Below are positions 51,074-60,750 of a stretch of DNA of 64,000 bases, one piece after another. This DNA comes from Pelodera strongyloides. Its lineage: Eukaryota > Nematoda > Chromadorea > Rhabditida > Rhabditidae. Below the pieces are notes generated by a model. That model was not told where the DNA came from and searched no databases. It saw nothing but the letters and a program-made list of their open reading frames with translations. Both the position numbers and the translations under genes were made by a program. Numbering within the stretch: position 1 is the first letter of the stretch; every line of letters starts with the position of its first letter. The stretch is from NCBI GenBank assembly GCA_036852015.1, contig JAANDG010000151.1:1-64000 (forward strand). The letters run 5' to 3'.

Positions 51074-51234
51074 TCAGAAGTAGACTTGTGCCTTGTTGAC
51101 AATCAAGGTTCTGCAAGTCGGACATCTGGATGGACACTTGGAGGCACATGATGAACACATGATGACGTGGCGACATGGGTAGATGATTGTGTTCGGCTGG
51201 AAAAGAGATTTTAGTTAATATACTTATGTGAAGG

Positions 51235-51267
<33 letters not shown>

Positions 51268-51308
51268 TCTCCCTCTCTCTCTTCTCTCTCTCGCTCTCTC
51301 TGCCTCTC

Positions 51309-51380
<72 letters not shown>

Positions 51381-51899
51381 TAATCTCTTCTTTTTATCTC
51401 TGACTTTACAAATTTTTCTTCCCTACGGTACGTTAGATCTTCGGATTGGCTAGAGAGAGAGAGCTTTTTCTCTGTCCCCACATGTCTCCGGCCCTAGCTT
51501 TTTTATTATTTGTATGTTATTTAGGAGTGTGTTCGCCAGCATTGCAGTCAACTCTAGATTACTTAATTGCAGTCTTACTCTGCAAGAACCCGTGCATCCC
51601 CTTGAATTCATAAAGCGGGGTACCCTTTTGTGCCATATATTTTGTAAAGTCGGCTAGGTTAAAAATTGCAGCTCACCTTATCCTCGAGGCAAATGCAGCA
51701 GTTGAACGGTACTTGGAGATTTTCGAACTTTTCAATCTGAAAAATATGCGTTTAGTTTGGAGGTGGACACGTTGGACAGCGTCTATCATGCTTTAGGCTT
51801 AGACTTATGCTTATGATTAGGGTTGTATTAATTACACTTATCTAGTTGCAATTATTGCTAAAAGTTAAAAACAGAGAGAGAGGTGGAGAAGACAGTTCC

Positions 51900-51941
<42 letters not shown>

Positions 51942-54066
51942 AGAGGAGAGAGAGAGAGAGAGAGGAGAGAGTCTCACCCTATTTCTGAGTCGGCTGTTCT
52001 CCTCCACTAAGCAAGCATGCGATCTGATAGCGTCGTCGTAGAAGTCGGCCGCCTTCTCGAGAGTGAGAAGCCGGGAACGAAGTGAACGATTTTCCTAAAT
52101 TTTAATTTTAAAGTCTTCAATCAATAAGTCAAATTACTTAGGCTTAGGCTTAGGCTTAGGTCTAAAATTAGAGTCTATCAATAAGTCAAATCAATATACT
52201 TTACTTGTGCACAAAGTAATAAATGCTTGATTCTGTCACGCACGCTTCTTGTTCACTATCACCGACAATCTTGAAGTAGTGTGGCAACGGTGCAACGTGA
52301 AATTTGGCAGGTGCGCAGCTTACACAAAACTGGTGGTCCCAGGTCCCAGGTGCGGCGGCCTCCCCATTTCGAGCCTGGTGAAGGCGGTGCACCGGCCCAG
52401 GGTGGGCCTGGTGTAGGCCTGAGTACGGGCCTGAGTTTTGATCGCATCTCGAAATGTTGCTCAATTCAAAAGTTGTCAATTAATCTACCTGAATTAATCG
52501 TAGTACGACATCGTTACGTGATTCGTCTTCGAACGAGCAGGATGCTTTATGTTCCTAAAATACTTTCGGTTTACTTAATGTGTAAAAAGCGTTCCCTTAA
52601 ATATTAAGCGGCGAAAGTATGGCGCATGTGTGGTGCATATGTGGCGAAGACATGGCGTAGTGCACCACCATCAGGAATTGTAGATTTTTCGCGCCCGGTT
52701 GACGCCGGCGCCGCAAACCTTTTTTTGCGCCGTGAAGCTTCGTGTTGTTTAGAATAAGTAACAACCTCAATATGCCTTCTGGCTGGTTCGTGCGGAATAG
52801 GAAGTGGATCGGATGTTCCAAAGAGCTCCTCGTCCGCGTCGCTGTGATCGCTGTCTTTCTGAAAACGGAAATACTAGACAATAGTCTTCTGCTATGAGCG
52901 CATATCGAGCGTAACGTGCATCCCACTAACAAACAGACAGACAAACTTTGCTCGTTTATTTAATAAAATGATGTTTTATCCAAACAATGAACTTCAACGG
53001 TCGCGGAGGAATTTAATATTAAAGATTAAAGCGGAATAACACGTGGTGTCTGTACTGGACAGATCTTCCTGTGCCAGGACAGGAATGCTCAGAATGAAGA
53101 TCGTCCAGTAAACGTTTGCTATGCCGCTTAAAAATATCTAAACTTACAAGGACGAAGTCTTCTTCTTCGAAGGGAAGAATCTTCACGTTAATCGGCGTTT
53201 CGACGACATCGAGGTAATCGACGTACTGGAATATATTTTTTATTTCCTTTTCCTGATATATTCCTTCTCTTTCTTACCTTACTCTCTCCCCCTATCAATT
53301 CCCTCTCCCTCTCTCTCTCTCTATCTCTCTTCTCTCTCTCTCTCTCTCTCTCTCACTCTCTCTCTCTCTCTAGCTTATCACCCACCTTCCAGAAGGTCCT
53401 CAAGTCGGAGTTGGGCAGCGCCGCCGTATGTTGAACGACGAATTGCAGCGGATGTGCCGAATGTCTGACCGAAGCAATGGAAGGAAGAATGAAATGCACC
53501 TCGACCGATTGACCGGGGAGGATTTTACCTAAACAATGTAATTGGGCTTGTTAAAAAAAAAGGCTAAAGCTGGGATCGTTTTTTCAGGGCCCACAAAACA
53601 GCGGTAGAAAACGAGAGACACAACGAAATCATAATGGCGACGCGACCGCGCGGTTTGTCTACCATTTCTTTGCGGCGAACAGCCCATTTGTTTTCAAAGC
53701 TAAACTAAACAGAAAACTAACCTGACACTGGGCTCACGTAGAGTGAATAGTAGACAGAATGTGAAGACCTAACACGGTAGAATACCGTAGAACTTGTGGG
53801 ATTCGAGAGATGCAGCTGTGAGTGCATTTTGTGAGGAGTGCCCAGAGATACGCCTGCAGATATTGATTGGTAATAGTGTGGTTAAAGCGATATGACATGA
53901 GAGTCTGGTGCTCTTCTAAGCATTTCAGCACAGAATAGGAATTCTCGCCTCAGGAAGTGATCAGTATTATGGTTCTAGTTACGCTTGTTGGTCTTCGTAC
54001 GCCTTCATAATTTATCTTCATACGCCTACCTCTGAACTCCAACTCTGATGGTGTGATATCGAGCAT
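51074..54066 (-). CDS. MSP domain-coiled coil-RING finger protein
   Basis: This is probably a ubiquitin ligase with an N-terminal MSP/VAP-type immunoglobulin-like domain. Exons on the minus strand: 54066-54030, 53853-53722, 53528-53386, 53225-53148, 52858-52766, 52094-51978, 51736-51677 and 51196-51074. Phases join without a break to 260 residues. Residues 1-105 form the MSP domain: MLDITPSELEFRGVSLG, LHLSNPTSSTVFYRVRSS, YVSPVSGKILPGQSVEVHF, FVVQHTAALPNSDLRTFWK. An acidic stretch follows (DSDHSDADEELF), then a likely coiled coil at about 161-205 (LLTLEKAADFYDDA, LVEENSRLRNRIEKFE). The C3HC4 RING occupies about 213-248: CCIC, CRH, CSSC, CPTC. The protein ends 12 residues later in KAQVYF, like the aromatic tails of IAP and MDM2 RINGs. 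The donor after exon 5 (GTTGTT) is weak. I know of no named protein with this architecture. Confidence 0.85.
51236..51380. repeat. (CT)n microsatellite in the MSP-RING last intron
   Basis: Long CTCTCT run with interruptions; GAGA on the coding strand. Confidence 0.95.
51898..51971. repeat. (GA)n microsatellite in an MSP-RING intron
   Basis: GAGAGA run next to the donor of the 51978-52094 exon. Confidence 0.95.
52138..52160. repeat. Interstitial nematode telomere repeat
   Basis: 3.8 copies of TTAGGC in an MSP-RING intron. This is the telomere hexamer of most nematodes. Here it is short and internal, a possible scar of break repair. Confidence 0.8.
53030..53127. mobile_element. TTAA-flanked MITE in an MSP-RING intron
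   Basis: It begins AGCGGAATAACACGTGGTG and ends TTTGCTATGCCGC with TTAA at 53026-53029 and 53128-53131. A central inverted pair is CTGGACAGATC and GATCGTCCAG. It ends 17 bp from the exon 53148-53225. Confidence 0.7.
53291..53372. repeat. (CT)n microsatellite in an MSP-RING intron
   Basis: CTCTCT run 14 bp from the exon at 53386-53528. Confidence 0.95.
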
Positions 54067-54092
54067 ATTTGAGATGAGCGTTGATGGCTTTA

Positions 54093-54104
54093 CTGAAATG
54101 GTAT
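54093..54104 (-). other. Probable trans-splice acceptor of the MSP-RING gene
   Basis: AATACCATTTCAG on the minus strand ends 26 bases before the ATG that opens the MSP domain. No upstream coding exon is seen; the next DNA is a GA microsatellite. Confidence 0.45.
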
Positions 54105-54125
54105 TGTTAACAAATGAACAGCTCC

Positions 54126-54129
<4 letters not shown>

Positions 54130-54209
<80 letters not shown>
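54130..54209. repeat. (GA)n microsatellite upstream of MSP-RING
   Basis: About 68 bp of GA followed by ten G. Serine/leucine and arginine/glutamate ORFs across it are artefacts. Confidence 0.95.
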
Positions 54210-55096
54210 ACATAGACATAGAGGGAGACAGACAGACAGAGCAAACTGGGCCTCAAGGTTTTACTGTGCAAGGTTTTCTGGCAGCCAACTTCCAGCAAAA
54301 TTATATTACTGCAGAAAAATCGATATTCAAAAACTCCAACTGTGAGTAGTCAATTTTCAAATTTGCAAAAAACGTTTCGCCCTTATTGCCGGTGCCACTA
54401 CTGACCACTTTCGTAAACACTTTGCGGGAATAAAAGATAAGAAGCTTATTTAGAAAAAGTGAATTGAAATGGACTGTTATCACCAATTTGTTGTTTGATT
54501 ACTTGATCTAAAGACTCTATTCATTGGTGTGGTGAATGTATTAGTATTTACATTTGGTTTTATGCTATTTGTACACTGATGAAACATGAAACCCGCGATT
54601 GTGCGGCACACATGCTGACCTGCGGCGCACTTATTGAAATTGTGCTAAAAGAATACCGCGAACTTGCGCGAAATAGGGTTCGCCGCAGGTCGGACCCTGC
54701 GGAATGAACTATTTATTACAACTATATTTATACAACAACTAGCAAGGTATATAAGGGATCAAGACACAGCAACATGGCAAAACTGGAAGACCCTTAGTAA
54801 CGGAAACTAAACTTATTTAGAAAAGGACCAGAAATGGGCATTTATAAGGTGAGCTACCGATACCACTACTTGAAGTATAAAATGTATATTTTATCAGTTA
54901 TCAAAGTAAAGCAGAAGCGCAAATATTGGTGCAATTAAATATATAGACAAACAAAGAAATTTAAACTTTTGCAAATTAGTTTTAGATGTGCAAGCGGAAG
55001 CTCTTTATTGTTAGACTAACTTATCGCGTGCAAAATCACATTTTTGTGAAGTGTGGTTGAAGGGTCAGGCCCTTTTCAGGTACATGGAAAACTGAA
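54210..55096. other. Intergenic, no gene seen
   Basis: AT-rich. A short GC-rich inverted pair (ACCTGCGGCGCAC at 54620 and CGCCGCAGGTCGG at 54681) may be a small palindromic element. Confidence 0.4.
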
Positions 55097-55101
55097 CACC
55101 C
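55097..55101 (+). other. Target site duplication, left copy
   Basis: CACCC directly before the left LTR; the same CACCC follows the right LTR at 59128-59132. A duplication of 5 bp is usual for BEL/Pao elements. Confidence 0.85.
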
Positions 55102-55658
55102 TGTTGCGACTATACGTCACAACTATGAGAATTAACCAGAAACGTATTCCGAAACCAGCATGATTACTAGTGTCTAGTATTGACGATGTTTACACAATAG
55201 CACAAATTAGATTACTGTATTAGCTTGCTAACTATTGTATAAATACCCTTGGTTAAGACTAGAAGTTATGACAACAACTGACAACAACTGCATCAACAGT
55301 CTCCAAAGAGGTAGCGATCCTCTCTAAAAGCGCTAGCGGTTGACTGTAACCCTAAACAGTCAGAGATCCGACAGCTACTCTCCAAGAGCTGATCCCGGTT
55401 GTCAGATCCGGTGCTAAAACTGCCAGGCCCGTGGAGAGGCTGAAGAACTAGACAGTGGTAGTCGTCCAGTGTCGCAGAGGAACTGATCCCCGGCATCAGA
55501 AGAGTAGACCAGCAGAGTGCCCCGGTGGCCCCTGGTTGCTCATTGGAATAAGTACTAAATCCTGTCGTTGTCCTTTTTTGTCTGTCCTTGTCCCTTTGTG
55601 TTTAAATAAATACTTCGGGCAAAGTTGTGTCATCGTGCAGACTTTACGAGTTTGTTTA
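55102..55658 (+). repeat. 5' LTR of a BEL/Pao-type retrotransposon
   Basis: 557 bp beginning TGTTGCGACTATACGTCAC and ending GAGTTTGTTTA. It contains a TATA box (TATAAATA at 55238-55245) and a poly(A) signal (AATAAA at 55605-55610). By eye it is identical to the right LTR. Confidence 0.95.
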
Positions 55659-55999
55659 TGGCGACCGTGACTTTACCCGAATCTATTTATTACGATGGAA
55701 ACCGGAACGCGGTTTCAACGATGGTAACCGGTACGCGGTTGCAACGATGGCATTCGGTACGCGAATGCACGGCAAGACCTCGGTCGAGCCACAACTCTGA
55801 ATCTCAACCTCTTACATCTCAATCTTACCCTCATTCAACTCTTCATCCAGATCTTATATCATTTGAACCTGACTACGTAATTGAACCCTTTAATGATTTT
55901 GGTATTGAACTTCCACGAAATACACCAGAAAGACGAATTAATGATTCCAGAAGTAGAAAGAAATCACCTAAGAAATCGTGCAATAATGAATTAGAGTAA
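55658..55999 (+). pseudogene. N-terminal gag segment ending in an in-frame stop
   Basis: An open frame from ATG 55658 (MATVTLPESIYYDGNRNAVS) runs to a TAA at 55997-55999 and lies in the same frame as the main gag ORF at 56021. Without the TAA the two would be one ORF. The A of the ATG is the last base of the LTR and its TG begins the primer site. Serine/proline/arginine-rich; no domain is seen. Confidence 0.6.
55659..55676 (+). promoter_or_regulatory. Primer-binding site
   Basis: TGGCGACCGTGACTTTAC directly after the LTR. TGG pairs with the CCA of a tRNA. The following bases fit the 3' end of animal tRNA-Arg(UCG) as I remember it (…TCACGGTCG-CCA). Confidence 0.7.
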
Positions 56000-56020
56000 T
56001 ATAAAAAACTGTGTCTCAAA

Positions 56021-57820
56021 GTGATCCAGAAATTGCCCGATCTTCTGGAAGATTCAGAATACAGACTCCAAATCACTCAAAACTTACAAAAGTCAAACTT
56101 GAGTCAAGCATTACGAGAAAGAATAGTAAAAGAAATTAATGAAGAAATTACTGCTCTTGAAAAACTGGTCACTAAAATTTGCATAATTGAAACGGAAGCA
56201 AGGCAAAAAAGAGAAGAGTATTGGAAATATTTTGTAGAAAGAGATGGAATGGAAATAGCTGAGAAGTTACAAAATCTCATAAAATCTTTCAATGATCAAG
56301 CAAAAGAAATAGTAGAGTGTACTATGGCGTATAATATGCAAAAAGAGGAAACTGTAGGAATGGTAATTCCTTTAAATGGGAAAACGTTTGACTACCACAC
56401 ACCTACGCAACATGGAAGAGTACTCGAAACACCTCATTTCCACAGTACCCCGAGATATGCCGAACACAAGAATGACGTAACAACCAATTACAGGCAAACG
56501 GTACCGTATAATAATAAGACATGTGAGTGGAAACTTGATAAATCATTATTGCAGATAGATATTGCTCCGTTTGACGGCAGCCCAGAAGCTTTCGACAGTT
56601 TTTGGGAGCAGTTTGACGCACTCATACATTCGCAGCCATGCCCAGACATACAAAAATTCATCACACTTAAAAAACTATGTACGGGACAAGCAGCGGAGTG
56701 CATTAAACAGTTCCCAGTAACCAACGAATGTTATCACGACGCTATAAAACTGATCAAAGAACAGTGTGGTGATCCAGTCACCAAAAAGAGAGCTCTGTAC
56801 AGTCAAATTGCAGCTATACCCAAATCTGATTCATCAACACAACAACTTCAGCGCACGTTCTTCAACCTGAAAGCAATTTACCTGAGACTCAATAAATACG
56901 AGAATCTTGATAATATGATGTTCAGACAAGAAGTGAAAAGAAGGTTTCCATGGGAAATTGTTAACAAAGTCAACCAAGAAGAACGACAAAACAGCGCAGA
57001 ACACAACATCGAGGAATTGCTGAAAAGTATCTTCCAGAAAATTACGACTAAAGCAGACAATGAGAGAGCTAAACATCATTACTACACTGAAATTGCTGCT
57101 TTCAAGCCATGCATAGTGTGTAAAAAGACAGGTCACAGAACGATACACTGCACGCAACAAATCAACACGAATCTATTGAATGATAAAATAAAACAAGAAA
57201 ACGCGTGCAAGAAGTGTTTTGAAAATGACCATCAGACAAAAGATTGTTCAGAGGAAAATTGTGAACAGTGTCATAAAGAACACAACACGAAAATCTGTTT
57301 CGGACCTAAAGCAAAAAAGCATTTTCAACATACGAGAGACACAAACCTCGGTAACGAGTTATGGAACAAAGGGCACAATCATAATGAAGTAAAACACGGT
57401 AACAGAGATTCTTACAATGACCGAAAACCAGAGTTTTTACAACACAATTTCAGTCAGAACCACAAAGGCCAGATATGGTACAGAGATCAGCCCTCTAGTG
57501 AGAACTCAAGAGAAGTACAGTATGTACCCAAATTCACTAACTATCCAAATCAGAAGGAAAACAAACAAGTGAAATGGCAGAAAACTCAAGTACCAGATAG
57601 AGTTACAAAAAAGGAGTACGCAAAGAGTCCCATGCCCAACAAAGGACAAACGTTTTTCTCGAGGGAAAGCCTAAAGGAGAGTGATCCACCGCAATGGAAA
57701 AATAAATATTCCAGAAAACCTGCATATAATGTCAATCGACTTGAAGAGCAAGCAACCCAGATAAACGATTCATCCGATGAAGAGGAAGTCACATCAGACT
57801 CAATGCAATTTTTTCGGTAA
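56021..57820 (+). CDS. gag: Gag-like polyprotein of the BEL/Pao element
   Basis: A 599-residue open frame. Residues about 1-110 are charged and probably coiled-coil. A DUF1759-type capsid-like region begins near 184 (APFDGSPEAFDSFWEQFDAL) and extends to about 330. Three zinc knuckles follow: C364-x2-C-x4-H-x4-C377, C396-x2-C-x4-H-x4-C409 and C414-x2-C-x3-H-x4-C426. The rest is polar and basic. Such Gag proteins coat the element RNA and assemble into cytoplasmic particles. It is the only long ORF of the element. Its start is uncertain: ATG 56021 is the first after the TAA at 55997. Confidence 0.9.
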   Translation: MIQKLPDLLEDSEYRLQITQNLQKSNLSQALRERIVKEINEEITALEKLVTKICIIETEARQKREEYWKYFVERDGMEIAEKLQNLIKSFNDQAKEIVECTMAYNMQKEETVGMVIPLNGKTFDYHTPTQHGRVLETPHFHSTPRYAEHKNDVTTNYRQTVPYNNKTCEWKLDKSLLQIDIAPFDGSPEAFDSFWEQFDALIHSQPCPDIQKFITLKKLCTGQAAECIKQFPVTNECYHDAIKLIKEQCGDPVTKKRALYSQIAAIPKSDSSTQQLQRTFFNLKAIYLRLNKYENLDNMMFRQEVKRRFPWEIVNKVNQEERQNSAEHNIEELLKSIFQKITTKADNERAKHHYYTEIAAFKPCIVCKKTGHRTIHCTQQINTNLLNDKIKQENACKKCFENDHQTKDCSEENCEQCHKEHNTKICFGPKAKKHFQHTRDTNLGNELWNKGHNHNEVKHGNRDSYNDRKPEFLQHNFSQNHKGQIWYRDQPSSENSREVQYVPKFTNYPNQKENKQVKWQKTQVPDRVTKKEYAKSPMPNKGQTFFSRESLKESDPPQWKNKYSRKPAYNVNRLEEQATQINDSSDEEEVTSDSMQFFR

Positions 57821-58560
57821 AGAACAAAAAGAAGGCAATTGTTTACCAAGCGATTGAAAATAAGGGAATACTCACTATTCCAATTAGAATTATAGACAAT
57901 ATGCAAATGAAGTTGGGTGGTCAGCAATTATCGGAAAAAGACCACCAATGTTTACAACTAAACAAATTATCCATTCTAGAAAGTATTCAAGAGGATACGA
58001 TTCTCCATGTAGATATATTAATTGGTCAAGATTATCGCGGAGAGCTTTGCGGTAAAAAACCAGTCATTAAAGCGAAATGCCAGCTCCTTTGGAAAATTTG
58101 CATATGATAAGCAAATCCTATGTATCCTATGCTAATTTTGCGCGATAGCCGTGGACGATCGCGCAAAATTAGCATAGGATACATAGGATTTGCTTATCAT
58201 ATGCAAATTTTCCAAAGGAGCTGGCATTTCGCTTTAAAAGTTTGCCATCAGGAAGGATAGAATTAGAAACTGTATTCATTTGTGGGACACAAATAATATC
58301 AGAAAATTGGATGCCATGGCTAAGAGTCCTGAATTCGGCATTGATCGTGTTGAAGATGTTTAAAAAATGGATGAACAAAGTAAGGTTGAAAATTTTCCGT
58401 CGGGAGGATGTGCAGAGCACATATTCAAAAGTCAAAAATGAGATGAATGACATAATGAAGTCGAATGCAAGAATGAAAATGAACTTGAAGTGCTTGGAGA
58501 ATTTCTCGTTTGGGAGCAAAAAGTTGTTTCTTATAGAAATACCGTATAGTTAAGACTTCT
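57821..58560 (+). pseudogene. Remnant of protease/pol start, broken
   Basis: After the gag stop, pieces in a different frame resemble the retropepsin-like (DUF1758) region of Pao elements, including HVDILIGQDYRG near 58006-58041. The MITE at 58071-58233 interrupts it. Pieces after it in shifting frames (TVFICGTQIISEN, PEFGIDRVEDV) resemble the segment between protease and reverse transcriptase. No catalytic reverse transcriptase or integrase motif is present. Confidence 0.65.
58071..58233. mobile_element. Near-perfect palindromic MITE inside the retrotransposon
   Basis: 163 bp, ends AGCGAAATGCCAGCTCC and its exact inverse, flanked by TTAA (58067-58070 and 58234-58237). Arms are inverse to each other over about 75 bp. 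It closely matches 25766-25928. Confidence 0.9.
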
Positions 58561-58570
58561 CGTTTGGGAG
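58557..58570 (+). other. Polypurine-tract position, duplicated 14-mer
   Basis: TTCTCGTTTGGGAG lies directly before the right LTR where a polypurine tract belongs; only the last few bases (GGGAG) are purine. The same 14-mer occurs at 58503-58516. Confidence 0.5.
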
Positions 58571-59127
58571 TGTTGCGACTATACGTCACAACTATGAGAA
58601 TTAACCAGAAACGTATTCCGAAACCAGCATGATTACTAGTGTCTAGTATTGACGATGTTTACACAATAGCACAAATTAGATTACTGTATTAGCTTGCTAA
58701 CTATTGTATAAATACCCTTGGTTAAGACTAGAAGTTATGACAACAACTGACAACAACTGCATCAACAGTCTCCAAAGAGGTAGCGATCCTCTCTAAAAGC
58801 GCTAGCGGTTGACTGTAACCCTAAACAGTCAGAGATCCGACAGCTACTCTCCAAGAGCTGATCCCGGTTGTCAGATCCGGTGCTAAAACTGCCAGGCCCG
58901 TGGAGAGGCTGAAGAACTAGACAGTGGTAGTCGTCCAGTGTCGCAGAGGAACTGATCCCCGGCATCAGAAGAGTAGACCAGCAGAGTGCCCCGGTGGCCC
59001 CTGGTTGCTCATTGGAATAAGTACTAAATCCTGTCGTTGTCCTTTTTTGTCTGTCCTTGTCCCTTTGTGTTTAAATAAATACTTCGGGCAAAGTTGTGTC
59101 ATCGTGCAGACTTTACGAGTTTGTTTA
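58571..59127 (+). repeat. 3' LTR of the BEL/Pao-type retrotransposon
   Basis: 557 bp, identical by eye to 55102-55658 along its whole length. Confidence 0.95.
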
Positions 59128-59132
59128 CACCC
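59128..59132 (+). other. Target site duplication, right copy
   Basis: CACCC, matching 55097-55101. The flanking DNA contains an inverted pair (CCCCGATCAAG at 59130 and CTTGATCGGGG at 59159). Confidence 0.85.
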
Positions 59133-60584
59133 CGATCAAGTCCCACAAAAAATCGGGCCTTGATCGGGGCGTGACAATTGCGATAGATTGTTGGGTATGA
59201 CTGGCTATGGTAAATTGCTGGTCACTGCCTGAGTGTTGCGCATAAAAATTGAAAGGATGTCGATAAACCAACCGAAGTGAGGAATTAAAATAAATAATAA
59301 ATATACGCTTAGGCTTATGGGCTTCGGCCGGGGCTTAGGCTTACAAGTCTTATTTAGGCCGGAAGGAAAGGTAACACCGAAAGATCCGTAGGAGACATGA
59401 GTAGTGGAACTATTATGTCTCATTTATAAGAAGGAACTTCCTTATATACACTTCTACAATTGATATGTCACAAGCAGTTTACGTCATAACCCTTGCTCCT
59501 AGGTACTACACATAATTACGTAGACAACTAACGATAAGTAAGTGTCTGTGAGATAAAGAGTCAAATAAGTAAGCCACCACGTAACGTGGTTCTAAATTCC
59601 AGTGAGTCATCAAAATGGCAAGAACGGAACTTCCTTATCATAAGAACGACAGCAAATTTCTTAATAAACTGCTTATTGAGAGTGATGCCTTGTGAAAGTA
59701 TTCAGAATGTTCACAGCACATAGAATCGTAGGTAAAAGATCCACATTTTGTTTTCGTTCAATGCTTTGGGTTCATTTTATACTTGTGCTTATTTATGAAT
59801 ATACATTTGAGAACAAATTTATGCAAATGAAGATAAATTAGAAAAAAAAATCGAGTTAAATTCGAGTAAATTATCATAAATGCGTAAGAATTCACTTATA
59901 CACTATGCGTTTCCAAAAAACGACTGGTATTTCGCTTTAAATTTAGAATAGGTAACTTAGTTCTAAAGTCCAATGAGTCATCCAAATGGCAAGAGCTAGT
60001 ATTTCGCTTTAAATGACTAGTAAATCCAGACCGTCCGTACGTGAACACTTTTGAACCAAAGTGCTAACCCGATAATAGGAGGCACCGAAGACTAGACTAT
60101 CTTATTATTTTTTTTATTCTTATTATTTTTTTTATTCTTATTATTTTTTTTATTATTTATTCCCGATGATGGCGTAAGCCGAAACCCGAATAAAACACTT
60201 TGATATGTGTTTTTGAATCGTGTATTGGGAGTCGCAAGAAGCTCTGATTTTGTCAGCTATATATCTTATTATATAAGGGAGAATGGTTTGAAGCCATTTT
60301 GTTTGTTTTTACGATCGCAACGTTTTTCTACGTTTCAAGCGTTTGGTAGAAGTGGGCCAACGTTTCGCAGGCGGCGATAGCCGTAGCAATAAACTAAACA
60401 AGAAAATAAAGAGTTCACCAGAAAGTAAAATACACAGTTCAAAAGTGCTCAGTGCTTTTTTCGGTTAGCACATGACATGACCTCTCGCACATTGAATTTT
60501 GATATAAAATGCAAAACCGTGCATTGAGAGATTATGACCGTTTTGTTGTGTGATGCGATAAGGGTCAACAAGTTTAAAACTAAA
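59133..60584. other. Intergenic DNA with MITE fragments
   Basis: Holds TTAGGC-like pieces (59308-59345), a MITE half ending GGTATTTCGCTTTAA at 59926-59940 with a second end at 59997-60013, and TTATTATTTTTTTTATTC repeats at 60103-60153. No gene is seen. Confidence 0.45.
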
Positions 60585-60750
60585 TAGCGGCCGGTTTTTG
60601 AAACACATCGAGTAGACCATCATTCATATGCAGCGTATGCAAATGAACATAAATTAGAATAAAAAATCGAGCTAAATTCGAGCAAATAGCATAAATACGT
60701 ACGAATTCAGATAGCCAGGATGCGTTTCAATAACCGGCCGGTATTTCGCT
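60585..60750. mobile_element. TTAA MITE, GGCCGG family
   Basis: Left end AGCGGCCGGTTTTTGAAAC slightly altered, right end CCGGCCGGTATTTCGCT followed by TTAA. Middle similar to 44902-45063. Confidence 0.75.

Larger units (their letters stand above)
55102..59127 (+). mobile_element. BEL/Pao-type LTR retrotransposon, pol-deleted
   Basis: Complete insertion of 4026 bp: LTR 55102-55658, primer site, gag, remnants of the protease/pol start, LTR 58571-59127, and CACCC duplications outside. The pol part is only about 0.75 kb and lacks reverse transcriptase, RNase H and integrase, so the copy cannot move on its own. Identical LTRs show it moved recently, so the enzymes must have come from elsewhere. 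A TTAA-flanked MITE sits inside at 58071-58233. Confidence 0.92.

Noticed and set aside
52281..52607. GC-rich ORFs on both strands near 52.3 kb
   Set aside because: They lie in an MSP-RING intron and have the composition of a GGTCC/GGCC-rich repeat, with no splice support.
54000..54029. Continuation of the first MSP-RING exon into RRMKINYEGVRRPTSVTRTI
   Set aside because: It extends an attractive frame, but the donor GTAGGC after FRG joins in phase to an exon reading VSLGTPHKMHSQLHLSNPT, which completes the MSP fold far better.
54107..54345. Ser/Leu and Arg/Glu repeat ORFs
   Set aside because: Translation of a GA microsatellite. Only the part after it (MLDITPSELEF) belongs to a gene, the MSP-RING protein.
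55293..55670. Short ORFs in the LTRs
   Set aside because: They are present identically in both LTRs, lie over promoter and R/U5 sequence and have no domain.
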